This document shows, piece after piece, positions 1-8,420 of a stretch of 64,000 nt of DNA. The stretch spans positions 372,001 to 436,000 of the forward strand of contig NZ_JAAIKO010000002.1 of assembly GCF_016107395.1 (NCBI RefSeq), written 5' to 3'. The notes below the pieces were generated by a model. The model did not search any database, was not told where the DNA came from, and worked only from the letters and a program-made list of their open reading frames with translations. This DNA comes from Streptomyces fildesensis (GTDB lineage Bacteria; Actinomycetota; Actinomycetes; Streptomycetales; Streptomycetaceae). The position numbers and the translations under genes are program-made. Numbering within the stretch: the first letter of the stretch is position 1; the number at the start of each line of letters is the position of its first letter.

Positions 1-91
1 GCTCGGTGCCCAGCAGCGCCGCGACACGCCGTTCGATCCCGGCGAAACGGGCGGCGGTCAGCGGGGGCAGGTCCAGGAGGGGGTGCGTCAC
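1..91 (-). CDS. Probable PLP-dependent aminotransferase (N-terminal fragment)
   Basis: Only the first 30 codons lie in the window; the gene runs off the left edge. The reading starts at a GTG (base 91) preceded at about 7 nt by GGAAGAG. The peptide begins VTHPLLDLPPLTAARF and continues with an alternating Arg/Glu helix. This start resembles Streptomyces class V aminotransferases of the alanine-glyoxylate type, but no catalytic residue is visible, so the assignment rests on N-terminal resemblance alone. It is divergent from the amidohydrolase that starts at 196, with about 100 nt of shared upstream DNA. Confidence 0.45.
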   Translation of the reverse strand, partial: MTHPLLDLPPLTAARFAGIERRVAALLGTE

Positions 92-195
92 GATGTGTCT
101 CTTCCGTACGGATGAAGGTCTGGGGCATGCCCGGGGCCGTGTCGGGCCCGAGGGTGCCTTCGCGAGCGTACCTCCGACCTTTTAGGGTGCTGGGC

Positions 196-1296
196 ATGAG
201 TGTCATGGGTGATCGCGGTGCGCTGCACGTCAAGGGCCGGGTGCTGGTCGGCCCCGAGGACGTCAGGGACGAGGTGTGGGTGCTGGACGGCCGGATCTCG
301 TACGACCGGCCGGCCGGACCGCTCGAGGTGACCACCGTCGAGGGCTGGGCGCTGCCCGGCCTCGTCGACGCGCACTGCCACGTCGGCCTCGACACGCACG
401 GCCCGGTGGACGCGGAGACGGCGGAGAAGCAGGCGCTGACCGACCGCGAGGCCGGCACCCTGCTGCTGCGCGACGCCGGGTCGCCGTCCGACACCCGCTG
501 GGTCGACGACCGCGAGGACCTGCCGCGGATCATCCGCGCCGGCCGGCACATCGCGCGCACCCGCCGCTACATCCGCAACTACGCGCACGAGATCGAGCCG
601 GGGGATCTGACGGCGTACGTCCGCCAGGAGGCGCGGCGCGGGGACGGCTGGGTGAAGCTCGTCGGCGACTGGATCGACCGCGAGGCCGGTGACCTCACGG
701 CCTGTTGGCCGCGCGGCGCCCTGGAGGAGGCCATCGCCGCCGCCCACGAGGAGGGCGCGCGGGTCACCGCGCACTGCTTCGCCGAGGACTCGCTGCGTGA
801 CCTCGTGGAGGCGGGTATCGACTGCGTCGAGCACGCCACCGGGCTGACCGAGGACACCATCCCGCTCTTCGTGGAACGCGGCGTCGCCATCGTCCCGACC
901 CTGGTCAACATCGCGACGTTCCCGTCGATGGCGGCCGGCGGCGAGGCCAAGTTCCCGCGCTGGGCGGCCCATATGCGCCGGCTGCACGAGCGCCGGCACG
1001 CCACGGTGGGCGCCGCGCACGACGCCGGCATCCGGATCTTCGCCGGCACCGACGCGGGCGGCTCGCTGGCCCACGGCCTGATCGCCGACGAGATCGCCGA
1101 ACTCGTCACGGCGGGCCTGTCGCCGGTCGAGGCGCTGTCCGCCACGACCTGGGGCGCCCGCGCATGGCTCGGCCGCGACGGGCTCACCGAGGGCGCCTCC
1201 GCCGACCTCATCGTGTACGCCGCCGATCCGCGGGCGGACGTACGGGTGCTGGCCGATCCGCGGCGCATCGTGCTGCGCGGGCGGGTGGTGGGTTGA
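196..1296 (+). CDS. Metal-dependent amidohydrolase
   Basis: A 366-residue cytoplasmic TIM-barrel hydrolase of the amidohydrolase superfamily, subgroup of imidazolonepropionase and prolidase-like enzymes. The metal ligands are visible in order: HxH at His60/His62 (DAHCH), a candidate carboxylated Lys154 (WVKLVGD), His193 (TAHCF), His213 (VEHATG) and catalytic Asp286 (AGTDAGG). The C-terminus returns to the small beta-sandwich (ADLIVYAADPR). An open frame reaches back to 112, but the family N-terminus begins near ALHVKGRVLV, so ATG 196 (or ATG 205) is preferred; the RBS is weak. The substrate cannot be deduced and no neighbour suggests a pathway. Confidence 0.85.
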   Translation: MSVMGDRGALHVKGRVLVGPEDVRDEVWVLDGRISYDRPAGPLEVTTVEGWALPGLVDAHCHVGLDTHGPVDAETAEKQALTDREAGTLLLRDAGSPSDTRWVDDREDLPRIIRAGRHIARTRRYIRNYAHEIEPGDLTAYVRQEARRGDGWVKLVGDWIDREAGDLTACWPRGALEEAIAAAHEEGARVTAHCFAEDSLRDLVEAGIDCVEHATGLTEDTIPLFVERGVAIVPTLVNIATFPSMAAGGEAKFPRWAAHMRRLHERRHATVGAAHDAGIRIFAGTDAGGSLAHGLIADEIAELVTAGLSPVEALSATTWGARAWLGRDGLTEGASADLIVYAADPRADVRVLADPRRIVLRGRVVG

Positions 1297-1580
1297 CGCA
1301 GCGTTACGCGAAGCAGGTGCGGGTCGTTGAGCACCACCGCGTACTCCTCGGCGCGTCAACGGAGGTGGGGGCCGTCATCACGTGGCACGGGTGACGGGTG
1401 GGAACGGGCGTGCAGCAAGATTCGAAGATAATGCCGGAAACCACCCGTATGGGTGAACTCGCTTCAGGTAGTCGCCAGTTCACTCTCAGTGCGTAAATAT
1501 GGCGGGACCGAGGTCACCGGCGGTCGCGTTGTCCCCTCAAGCGGCGCCGCTGACTCCAAGCCACTCGTGGGGGTTCCACC
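1297..1580. other. Intergenic region upstream of the surface protein
   Basis: No convincing gene. The stretch is clearly less GC-rich from about 1410 to 1500 than its surroundings, as expected for a promoter. It holds a short palindrome CACCC-GTAT-GGGTG (1442-1455) and a spaced inverted pair GTGAAC/GTTCAC (1453-1458 and 1478-1483). A TAAATA hexamer at 1494-1499 could be a -10 element, but no matching -35 box is obvious. The frame open from 1453 to 1785 lacks an RBS and overlaps the real gene, so it is not accepted. Confidence 0.4.
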
Positions 1581-2771
1581 GTGTACAGCTCCAACTTCAG
1601 CCTGCCCGCACGCCGTTCGGCCGCCGCCGTCGGCGCGGCCGTCGCGCTTGCGGCAGGTGCGCTGGCCGTCGCCCCGGCGGCCCAGGCGCATCCCTCCGGA
1701 AACTCCGGGGGCACCTCCGGCGGCTCCGGGGGCGGCAGCTCGACCGCGACCGTCCTGCGCGCGGGTCTCGACGTATCGCTGGTGAACAAGACGGTCCATC
1801 TGCCGCTGAACGTCTCGCTCAACGATGTGAAGGCACCGGCCGACGCCGCCGAGACCGCGCTCACCGCCAAGCTGGACGGTGTCGACCAGGGCAAGCCGTT
1901 CAGCATGCTGCGGGCGGATGTCGCCACCGCGAAGGCGACGGCCGACGCGCACAAGGCGGAGGGCTACGCGAACCTGGCCCGCGCCGAGGTGCATCTGCCC
2001 GGCCTGCCGTACCTGTCCCTGATCAAGCTCGAGGCGGTCACCTCCAAGGCGACCTGCGAGGCGGGCCGGAAGCCGACCGCGTCGGCCACGCTGGCCGGCG
2101 TGTGGGTGCTCAACAAGAAGGTCACCCTGACCGCCACCGGGACGACCAAGGTCGCGGTGCCCGGAGTCGGCGAGGTCAGCCTCGACCTGACGAAGACCCG
2201 GACCACGTCGCGGACGGCCGCCGCCACCGGGCTGGAACTGAAGGTGAAGGTCAATCCGCTCAAGCTGAACGTCGCGGTCGTCAGCGGCACCGTGACCCTG
2301 GTCAAGGCGACCTGCGAGGCGCCGAAGGTGGTCGACCCGACGACCGGCGGCACCTCCAACGGCGGCGCCACCCACGGCGGTACCACCAACGGTGGAGCCG
2401 ACAACGGCGGTGCTACGAATGGCGGTGCCACGAACGGCGGCACCACCGGCGGCGGTGCCTCCACCGGGGGAGCGTCGTCCGGCGGGTCCACGACCGGTGC
2501 CGACTCCGGTGGCGCGTCGGGCGGTTCGGGCGGTAGCTCCGGCGGCAGCGGTGGTTCGAGCGGCGCGAGTGGTTCGGGGGGCACCGGCGGCAGTGGTGGG
2601 TCGGAGCCGCAGACCGGCCCCACCACCCAGAACCTCGCGGAGACCGGCAGCAGTTCCAACACCCCGCTGCTCGCCGCGGGCGCCGGTGCGCTCGTCGTGG
2701 TCGGCGGTAGCGCGCTGTATCTGACGTCCCGCCGCCGCAAGGCGGCGCAGGCTGCGGAAACCGACGCCTAG
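1581..2771 (+). CDS. SCO1860-family LAETG-anchored surface protein
   Basis: Secreted protein of 396 residues expected to be covalently attached to peptidoglycan by a class E sortase. Residues 1-36 form a signal peptide (RR, long Ala/Val core, cleavage after AQA). The middle (about 55-250) is a Thr/Lys/Val-rich beta domain with two short cysteine-containing stretches (KATCEA, twice), which could form a disulfide. It is followed by a long Gly/Thr/Ser/Asn linker (about 255-345). The sorting signal LAETG is at 352-356, then a hydrophobic helix and the basic tail SRRRK. The start is GTG 1581. The gene stands alone, ending at a hairpin (2832-2863). It sits beside the cobalamin cluster as in S. coelicolor, but nothing in the sequence links it to B12. 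Confidence 0.88.
   Translation: MYSSNFSLPARRSAAAVGAAVALAAGALAVAPAAQAHPSGNSGGTSGGSGGGSSTATVLRAGLDVSLVNKTVHLPLNVSLNDVKAPADAAETALTAKLDGVDQGKPFSMLRADVATAKATADAHKAEGYANLARAEVHLPGLPYLSLIKLEAVTSKATCEAGRKPTASATLAGVWVLNKKVTLTATGTTKVAVPGVGEVSLDLTKTRTTSRTAAATGLELKVKVNPLKLNVAVVSGTVTLVKATCEAPKVVDPTTGGTSNGGATHGGTTNGGADNGGATNGGATNGGTTGGGASTGGASSGGSTTGADSGGASGGSGGSSGGSGGSSGASGSGGTGGSGGSEPQTGPTTQNLAETGSSSNTPLLAAGAGALVVVGGSALYLTSRRRKAAQAAETDA
2346..2470 (+). repeat. Gly/Thr/Asn codon repeat in the surface-protein linker
   Basis: Tandem, imperfect 12- to 18-nt units encode GGATNGG-, GGTTNGG- and GGADNGG-type repeats. This is the flexible wall-spanning part of the LAETG protein. Such repeats can change copy number by slippage, so length may differ between strains. 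Confidence 0.7.
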
Positions 2772-2831
2772 ACGTCCGGTTCCGACCGGATGGGGACCCG
2801 AGGGGGGACTGAGGGTCCGAGGGGGAATGGG

Positions 2832-2863
2832 AGAGGGCGGCGCCGTTGTCGGCGTCGCCCTCT
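2832..2863. terminator. Hairpin after the LAETG gene
   Basis: AGAGGGCG pairs with CGCCCTCT, continued by CGCCG/CGGCG across one G-T position, with a TTGT loop. The hairpin lies 60 nt past the stop codon of the surface protein and is followed by TACTGTTGTGTT. No long U-run, as is usual in Streptomyces. Confidence 0.65.
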
Positions 2864-2964
2864 ACTGTTGTGTTCAGGGGAAAGCAGACAGAGTTCGCAG
2901 GGTTCGTTTCAGGGGTCACAGGGGTCACGGGGTCCGCTGGACGGGCCGGGGGTCGGGGGACGCG

Positions 2965-5778
2965 ATGGACAGCGCGCTGTTCGGGGGCAGGTACGAGATC
3001 CGGGAGCTGCTCGGCTCCGGAGGCATGGCACGGGTTCATCTCGCGTACGACACCCGGCTCGGCAGGACCGTCGCCGTCAAGACCCTCCTGCCGGAACTGG
3101 CCCGGGACGCCGAGGCCCGGCGCCGCTTCGCGCGCGAGGCCCGCGCCGCCGCCGGGCTCAACCACCCCGGCATCGTCACCGTCCACGACCAGGACGAGGT
3201 GCGGACGGACGAGGGCATCGTGCCGTACCTCGTCATGGAGTACGTGGACGGCAGCACCCTCGCCGAACTGGCCCGCAGCCAGGTCAGGCTGGACATCGAT
3301 CGGGCGGTCAGGATCACCTGCGACATCCTGGACGCGCTCGCCCACGCCCACGCCCGCGGGCTGGTCCACCGGGACGTCAAACCGTCCAACGTCCTGATCA
3401 CCTCGACGGGTTCGGTCAAGGTCGCCGACTTCGGGATCGCCCGGGTCGTGCACTCGCTGACCCGGATCACCGGCACCGGATCGGCCCTCGGCACCCCCGG
3501 CTACATGTCACCGGAGCAGATCGAGGACCGCGAGGTGGACGCGCGCAGCGATCTGTACGCGGTCGGCTGCATGCTGACCGAACTGCTCACCGGCACCGTC
3601 CCGTTCCCCGGCCCGACGCCGCTCACGGTGATGTACGCGCACATCCACTCCACCCCGGAGCCGCCCTCGGCGCGGAACGCGGCGGTACCGCCCGAGCTGG
3701 ACGTGATCGTCATCTCCGCCCTCTCCAAGAACCCCGCGCTGCGCCCGCGCAGCGCGGCCGCCATGCGCGACGACCTGAACGGCTGGCTCGCGGCACCCCG
3801 GGGCGGCGCCACCCCGGCCCTGCCGCCCGCCCCCGTCCCGCGGCCGGTCGTGCCCCTGCACCCGGCCTACAACCCGCCGCACACACCGCCGCACACCCCG
3901 GTTCCGCCGCCGCTGCCGATGCCACCGGCGTCGGGGCGGCCCGGCGAGGTGTACACGTCCCAGCAGTGGGGCACGGCGCCGGTCGATCCGCGCCGCGGCA
4001 AGGGACGGCGGCGCGCCCTCATCGCTGTTTCGGCGGCCGTGGTGCTGACGCTCGGCACGGTGCTCGCGGTCCGCCTCGGCTCCTCGCACGCCCCGTCCGA
4101 GCACACCGTCACGGCCCTGGACCTGATCGGCAAGCGGACCGTCGGCCGCGGCTTCGACGGGGCGGTCAACGGCACCGTCAACCCGTCCACGGCCAAGGGC
4201 GGCACGCTCAAGCTGATGTCGTACTACGCCCCCGACTCCCTGGACCCGGCGCGCTCCTACTCACCGCTCGCCTGGAACCTGGACCGGCTCCTGCTGCGCA
4301 AGCTCGTGGACTTCGCCCCCCAGCCCAGCGGGGCGGGCGCCGAACTCGCGCCGGACCTGGCCACCACCACCGGCACGGTCAGCGACGGCGGCCTCACCTA
4401 CACGTACACCCTCAAGAAGGGCGTGACCTTCGAGGACGGCACGGCCATCACGTCCAAGGACATCAAGTACGGCATCGAGCGGACGTTCGCGACCGATCTG
4501 TTCAGCGGCGGACCCACGCATCTGCGGGACCTGCTCGACCAGGGCCAGTCCTACCCGGGCCCGTACAAGGACACCGACCCGGACCAGCTGGGCCTGAAGA
4601 GCGTGCTCACACCGGATGACAGCACCATCGTCTTCCATCTCGACGCGCCGTTCGCCGACTTCCCGTACGTGCTCGCGCTGCCGATGTCCTCGCCCGTGCC
4701 GAAGGCCAAGGACACCAAGGACAACTACGAGAAGCAGCCGGTCGCCAGCGGACCGTACAAGATCGCCTCCTACGATCGCGACAAGAAGCTGCGGCTGGTG
4801 CGCAACGACGAGTGGGACCCGGCCACCGACGGCATCCGCACGGCCCTGCCGGACGCCGTCGACTTCACGGTCGCGGCCGGCTCCGACGTGGTCGACGCCG
4901 CGCTGCTCAGCGGAGAGGCCGACCTGGACCCGGCCCAGGCCGGTGTGCAGGACGCCACCCGCACCAAGATCCTCGGCAGCGACAGCCTCAAGGCGAACGC
5001 GGACTCCGCGCTGATCGGGGCCGTCCGGTACTTCTCCCTGCAGACCGCCGTCGCACCCCTGAACGACTACCGCTGCCGCTGGGCGGTGCAGTACGCGGCG
5101 AACCGGACCGCGCTGCGCGACGCGGGCGGCGGAAAGGACGCGGGGGACGTCGCGGGCGGGATGCTGCCGCCGACGGTCGGCGGCTACGACCCGCATCTGA
5201 ACACGTACGGCACGACCGCCGGCCGCACCTATCCCGACCTCGCCAAGCGCCAGCTGTCCGACTGCGGGCACGCGTCCGGCTTCTCGACCACCATCGTCAC
5301 GGCCACCGGCAACCCCCGGACCAAGGCCATCGTGGAGAATCTGCGCACCCAGCTCGCCGCCGTCGGGATCACCGCCAAGACCGAGTACCCCGAGGCCGCG
5401 GACCTGTACGCGACGCTGCCCGACCAGAAGAAGATCAAGGAGCGTGGGTGGGGCATCATCCTCACCACCTGGCAGTCCGACTGGCCCACCCCGGCCGGCT
5501 TCCTGCGCCCGCTGCTGCTGACCGGCAGCCCGTCCAACTACGCGGCCCTCGCCGACCAGCAGCTGAAGGACCTGATGGACGAGGCCGACGCCAAGACCGA
5601 CCGGAACTCCGCCGACAGCGTCTGGCGCACCGTCGACTCCACCTCGCAGGACCGGGGCACCCTGATCCCGTTCATGTACGTGCGGCAGCTCAACTACCGC
5701 TCGGCGCGGCTGACCAACGTCTATCTCCACCCGGCGCTGGGCGGTGTGGACATCCAGGCGCTCGGCCTCAAGAACTGA
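2965..5778 (+). CDS. Transmembrane Ser/Thr protein kinase fused to an oligopeptide-type substrate-binding domain
   Basis: A 937-residue fusion. Residues about 8-270 are a PknB-like kinase: G-loop GSGGMA from 17, Lys39 (AVK), HRDVKPSN with Asp137, DFG at 155-157 and an SPEQ activation-segment end, so catalysis looks intact. A Pro-rich linker (about 280-340) leads to basic RRGKGRRR and one membrane helix (348-370). The outside part (about 405-937) is a family 5 solute-binding domain (SBP_bac_5) of oligopeptide ABC transporters, starting GGTLKLMSYYAPDSLDP. No permease or ATPase gene is adjacent, so the domain probably senses a ligand rather than feeding transport. ATG 2965 is chosen because GGGGGA precedes it and the kinase fold begins at once; the frame stays open upstream to 2827. 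It converges with cobC, overlapping by 11 nt. Confidence 0.9.
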   Translation: MDSALFGGRYEIRELLGSGGMARVHLAYDTRLGRTVAVKTLLPELARDAEARRRFAREARAAAGLNHPGIVTVHDQDEVRTDEGIVPYLVMEYVDGSTLAELARSQVRLDIDRAVRITCDILDALAHAHARGLVHRDVKPSNVLITSTGSVKVADFGIARVVHSLTRITGTGSALGTPGYMSPEQIEDREVDARSDLYAVGCMLTELLTGTVPFPGPTPLTVMYAHIHSTPEPPSARNAAVPPELDVIVISALSKNPALRPRSAAAMRDDLNGWLAAPRGGATPALPPAPVPRPVVPLHPAYNPPHTPPHTPVPPPLPMPPASGRPGEVYTSQQWGTAPVDPRRGKGRRRALIAVSAAVVLTLGTVLAVRLGSSHAPSEHTVTALDLIGKRTVGRGFDGAVNGTVNPSTAKGGTLKLMSYYAPDSLDPARSYSPLAWNLDRLLLRKLVDFAPQPSGAGAELAPDLATTTGTVSDGGLTYTYTLKKGVTFEDGTAITSKDIKYGIERTFATDLFSGGPTHLRDLLDQGQSYPGPYKDTDPDQLGLKSVLTPDDSTIVFHLDAPFADFPYVLALPMSSPVPKAKDTKDNYEKQPVASGPYKIASYDRDKKLRLVRNDEWDPATDGIRTALPDAVDFTVAAGSDVVDAALLSGEADLDPAQAGVQDATRTKILGSDSLKANADSALIGAVRYFSLQTAVAPLNDYRCRWAVQYAANRTALRDAGGGKDAGDVAGGMLPPTVGGYDPHLNTYGTTAGRTYPDLAKRQLSDCGHASGFSTTIVTATGNPRTKAIVENLRTQLAAVGITAKTEYPEAADLYATLPDQKKIKERGWGIILTTWQSDWPTPAGFLRPLLLTGSPSNYAALADQQLKDLMDEADAKTDRNSADSVWRTVDSTSQDRGTLIPFMYVRQLNYRSARLTNVYLHPALGGVDIQALGLKN

Positions 5779-6877
5779 CCGCCGGGTCCTCCGGGCTCCG
5801 TCCGCTGCGCGCCTTGGCCAGCGCTTCGACGAAGGCGTCCGTCGTGGCCGCGTCGCGGACGGCGATCCGCAGCCACCGCCCGTCGAGACCGGGGAAGGTG
5901 TCCGCGCGGCGGACCGCGAAGCCGAGGTCGCGCAGCCGCTCACGGACGGCGGCCGCGTCCTGCAGTTCGACCAGGACGAACGGCCCGGCGGGCGTGCCTG
6001 CGACCTCCAGTCCGTCGAACTCGCCCAGCCGGGCGAGCAGATACGCGCGGCAGACCGCGATCTCGGCCGCGGCCCGGTCCGCCTCCGCCAGCGCGTCCGG
6101 TGCCACACACGCCTCGATGGCGGCCAGCCCCGGCGACGAGACCGCCCACAGCGGCTGCGCGCGCTCCAGCAGGGCGATGTGCTCGGCGCCGGCGAGCACA
6201 TAGCCGATCCGCAGTCCCGCCAGCCCCCAGGTCTTGGTGAGGCTGCGCAGCACGACGAGACCGGGTACGTCACGGCGGGCGGCCAGCGAGGCGGACTCGC
6301 CGGGTACGGCGTCCATGAACGCCTCGTCGACCACCAGGGTCCGGCCGGGCCGGGCCAGCCGTGCGACCACGTCGGACGGGTGGAGTGCCGACGTCGGGTT
6401 CGTCGGATTGCCGAGCACGACGAAGTCGGCGTCCTCGGGAACGGCCGCCGGATCGAGCCGGAAACCGTCGGCGGCGTCCAGGACCACCCGGTGCACGGCG
6501 TGTCCGGCGTCGCGCAGCGCCGCCTCGGGCTCGGTGAACTGCGGGTGCACCACGACCGCGTGACGCGGTGCGAAGGCCCGCGCCAGCAGCACGAACGCCT
6601 CCGCCGCGCCCGCCGTCAGCAGCACCTCGTCCACCGGCCGGCCGTGCCGCCGGGCGACGGCGGCCCGCGCCGCCCGCCCGTCGGGATAGGCCGCCAGGCC
6701 GTCGAGCGACGCGGCGATCGTCGCCTTCAGCCAGGCCGGCGGCGTACCGGCACGGACGTTGACGGCGAGGTCGGTCAGTACCCCGCCGTCGTCGCGCACC
6801 TCGGCGTCGCCGTGGTGCCGGAGGTCGTAGCCGTCCGTGCCGCCGGCACCGGAAGTGCCGTCAGTGGGAGTGGGCAT
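5768..6877 (-). CDS. cobC: Rv2231c-family PLP-dependent protein CobC (aminotransferase/threonine-phosphate decarboxylase-like)
   Basis: 369-residue fold-type I PLP enzyme, cytoplasmic. The nucleotide-loop side helix, the NPTNPTSAL motif and the Schiff-base lysine in SLTKTWGLAGLRIGY are present, as in histidinol-phosphate aminotransferase and CobD/CobC threonine-phosphate decarboxylases. Its place as last gene of the cobalamin operon supports a role in making the aminopropanol linker or a related step, although this actinobacterial subgroup (Rv2231c type) is not, to my knowledge, biochemically settled. ATG 6877 lies 17 nt inside the end of cbiX, so translation is probably coupled. The N-terminus carries a Gly-rich stretch of about 20 residues. 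Confidence 0.85.
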   Translation of the reverse strand: MPTPTDGTSGAGGTDGYDLRHHGDAEVRDDGGVLTDLAVNVRAGTPPAWLKATIAASLDGLAAYPDGRAARAAVARRHGRPVDEVLLTAGAAEAFVLLARAFAPRHAVVVHPQFTEPEAALRDAGHAVHRVVLDAADGFRLDPAAVPEDADFVVLGNPTNPTSALHPSDVVARLARPGRTLVVDEAFMDAVPGESASLAARRDVPGLVVLRSLTKTWGLAGLRIGYVLAGAEHIALLERAQPLWAVSSPGLAAIEACVAPDALAEADRAAAEIAVCRAYLLARLGEFDGLEVAGTPAGPFVLVELQDAAAVRERLRDLGFAVRRADTFPGLDGRWLRIAVRDAATTDAFVEALAKARSGRSPEDPAVSS

Positions 6878-7760
6878 GGTGACCGTGGTGGTGGCCGTGG
6901 TCGCCCGAGGGGTCGTCGGGGTGGTGGTGCGGCTGCTGCGGCATACCGACCCGGTCCTCGAAACCGGGCAGCTTGACGCGGTAGACGCAGGAGTCGCAGT
7001 TCATCCGCAGATCGCCCTTGAGGGTCTCGCGGTAGCGCTCCATCACCAGGTCGGCCAGCTCCGGCTCCGGGCCGATGACGGCCGCCTGCCGCACGTCGGT
7101 CGCCGGATGCGCGGCGGCCCATTCGGCGGCCTGGTCCCGGACCCGGTCCGGCAGGATGCCGGTGAACAGGAAGTACGGCAGCACGACGATGCGGCCGGCG
7201 CCCAGCTTGCGGCAGCGCTCAAGACCCGAGGGCACGTCCGGCGCGGCCAGCGACACGAACGCCGTCTCCACGCCCGCGTAGCCGCGGCCCTCCCACAGCA
7301 GCCGCGCGACCTTGTATATCTCGGCGTTGGCGTCCGGGTCGGTCGAACCGCGGCCGACGAGCAGCACCGTGGTGTCCGAGCGGTCGTCGTCGCCGAGCAC
7401 CTCGTCCAGCCGCCGCTCCAGGATCGTCAGCAGGCCCGGGTGCGGGCCCAGCGGCCGGCCGTAGGTGTACGTCGTGCCCGGGTGCCGCTGCTCCTCGCGG
7501 GCCAGGGCGGCCGGGATGTCGCCCTTCGCGTGCCCCGCGGAGACCAGCACCATGGGGACCGCCGCGAAGCTGCGGACGCCCTGCGCCACCAGTTCCGCGA
7601 CCGAGTCGGCGAGCGGCGGCGGCGACAGTTCGATGAACCCGCCGCCGACCGGCAGCCCGGGATTGTGCTCGCCGAGCTGCCGGACGAACGCACGGAAGGC
7701 TTCGGCTCCGGCCTCGTCACGGGTTCCGTGGCCGACGAGCAGGAGTGCGGGCGGGATCAC
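6861..7760 (-). CDS. cbiX: Long-form sirohydrochlorin cobaltochelatase CbiX with MxCxxC and His-rich tail
   Basis: 299 residues. The protein inserts cobalt into sirohydrochlorin (early-cobalt branch of B12 synthesis). It has two CbiX half-domains: the first starts LLLVGHGTRDEAG with the metal-binding histidine and the second starts VLLVGRGSTDPDAN. Near the C-terminus is MNCDSC (253-258), matching the MxCxxC motif that carries an Fe-S cluster in the long CbiX of Bacillus megaterium. The last 22 residues contain 11 histidines, a likely cobalt store. GTG 7760 overlaps the cobH stop by 4 nt. Its presence beside cobN/chlID, the late-cobalt chelatase, is discussed as a finding. Confidence 0.92.
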   Translation of the reverse strand: MIPPALLLVGHGTRDEAGAEAFRAFVRQLGEHNPGLPVGGGFIELSPPPLADSVAELVAQGVRSFAAVPMVLVSAGHAKGDIPAALAREEQRHPGTTYTYGRPLGPHPGLLTILERRLDEVLGDDDRSDTTVLLVGRGSTDPDANAEIYKVARLLWEGRGYAGVETAFVSLAAPDVPSGLERCRKLGAGRIVVLPYFLFTGILPDRVRDQAAEWAAAHPATDVRQAAVIGPEPELADLVMERYRETLKGDLRMNCDSCVYRVKLPGFEDRVGMPQQPHHHPDDPSGDHGHHHGHHAHSH

Positions 7761-8383
7761 AGCGAGTTCTCCTTGGTGAGGGGGGTGAGGGCTTCCGGGG
7801 CGGCGGGGCCGCCGGGACGTTCGGTGTAGAGCAGGGCGTTGAGCGCGGCGGACGCCACGGCGGAACCGCCCTTCTCGGAGATGTTGCTGACGGCGGGCAG
7901 ACCGGAGGCGCGCAGCGCGGCCTTGCTCTCCGCCGCTCCCACGAAGCCGACCGGCAGACCGATCACCAGCGCGGGCGCGGCGTCCAGCGTCAGCAGTTCC
8001 TCGAGCGCGGTCGGCGCGCACCCGATCACCCAGACGGCACCGGGACCGACCTGTTCGTAGGCCAGCCGGATCGCGTGCGCGCTGCGGGTCAGCCCGGGAC
8101 CCGACCGGCCGTCCTTGAGCCGGCAGACGACCGGCCGGGTGGTGATCCCGGCGGCGACCATCTCGACATCCGCGACGATCGGGGCGCCCGCGTGCAGCGC
8201 GGTGTGGGCGGCCAGCAACTCGGCCTCGTCACAGACGAGTTCCCCGGCGTACTCCAGATCGGCGCTGGAGTGGACGACCCGCTCGACCACGGCCCGCGTC
8301 AGCGGCGGGAAGTGCGAGGTGTCGAGCCGGGAGCGCAGTCTGCGGAACGACTCCTGCTCGATGGGGTGAACGGTGCGGGTCAC
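7757..8383 (-). CDS. cobH: Precorrin-8X methylmutase
   Basis: 208 residues, equivalent to CobH/CbiC, which moves the methyl group from C-11 to C-12 to give hydrogenobyrinate or its cobalt form. The catalytic histidine region is VVHSSADLEYA (His38), and the typical family patches GAPIVADVEMV and NISEKGGSAVA follow. Length is normal for the family. The start is GTG 8383 with GGGAGG about 6 nt upstream. It is separated from the preceding cbiG/cobJ gene by only 37 nt and overlaps cbiX by 4 nt. Confidence 0.94.
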   Translation of the reverse strand: MTRTVHPIEQESFRRLRSRLDTSHFPPLTRAVVERVVHSSADLEYAGELVCDEAELLAAHTALHAGAPIVADVEMVAAGITTRPVVCRLKDGRSGPGLTRSAHAIRLAYEQVGPGAVWVIGCAPTALEELLTLDAAPALVIGLPVGFVGAAESKAALRASGLPAVSNISEKGGSAVASAALNALLYTERPGGPAAPEALTPLTKENSL

Positions 8384-8420
8384 AGGGAACCTCCCGGTCG
8401 TCGGATGGGCTGCGGGCCGG

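Noticed and set aside
88-1359. Long minus-strand open frames opposite the amidohydrolase (also similar frames opposite most genes)
   Set aside because: Very high GC DNA keeps antisense frames open. These lack RBS and give Arg/Gly/Pro-rich peptides, whereas the plus frame shows the metal-site motifs.
1453-1785. Open frame overlapping the start of the LAETG gene
   Set aside because: No RBS, Pro/Arg-rich peptide, conflicts with a gene with signal peptide and sorting signal.
2413-3453. Minus-strand frame across the kinase start
   Set aside because: Shadow of the surface-protein linker and kinase; no domain.
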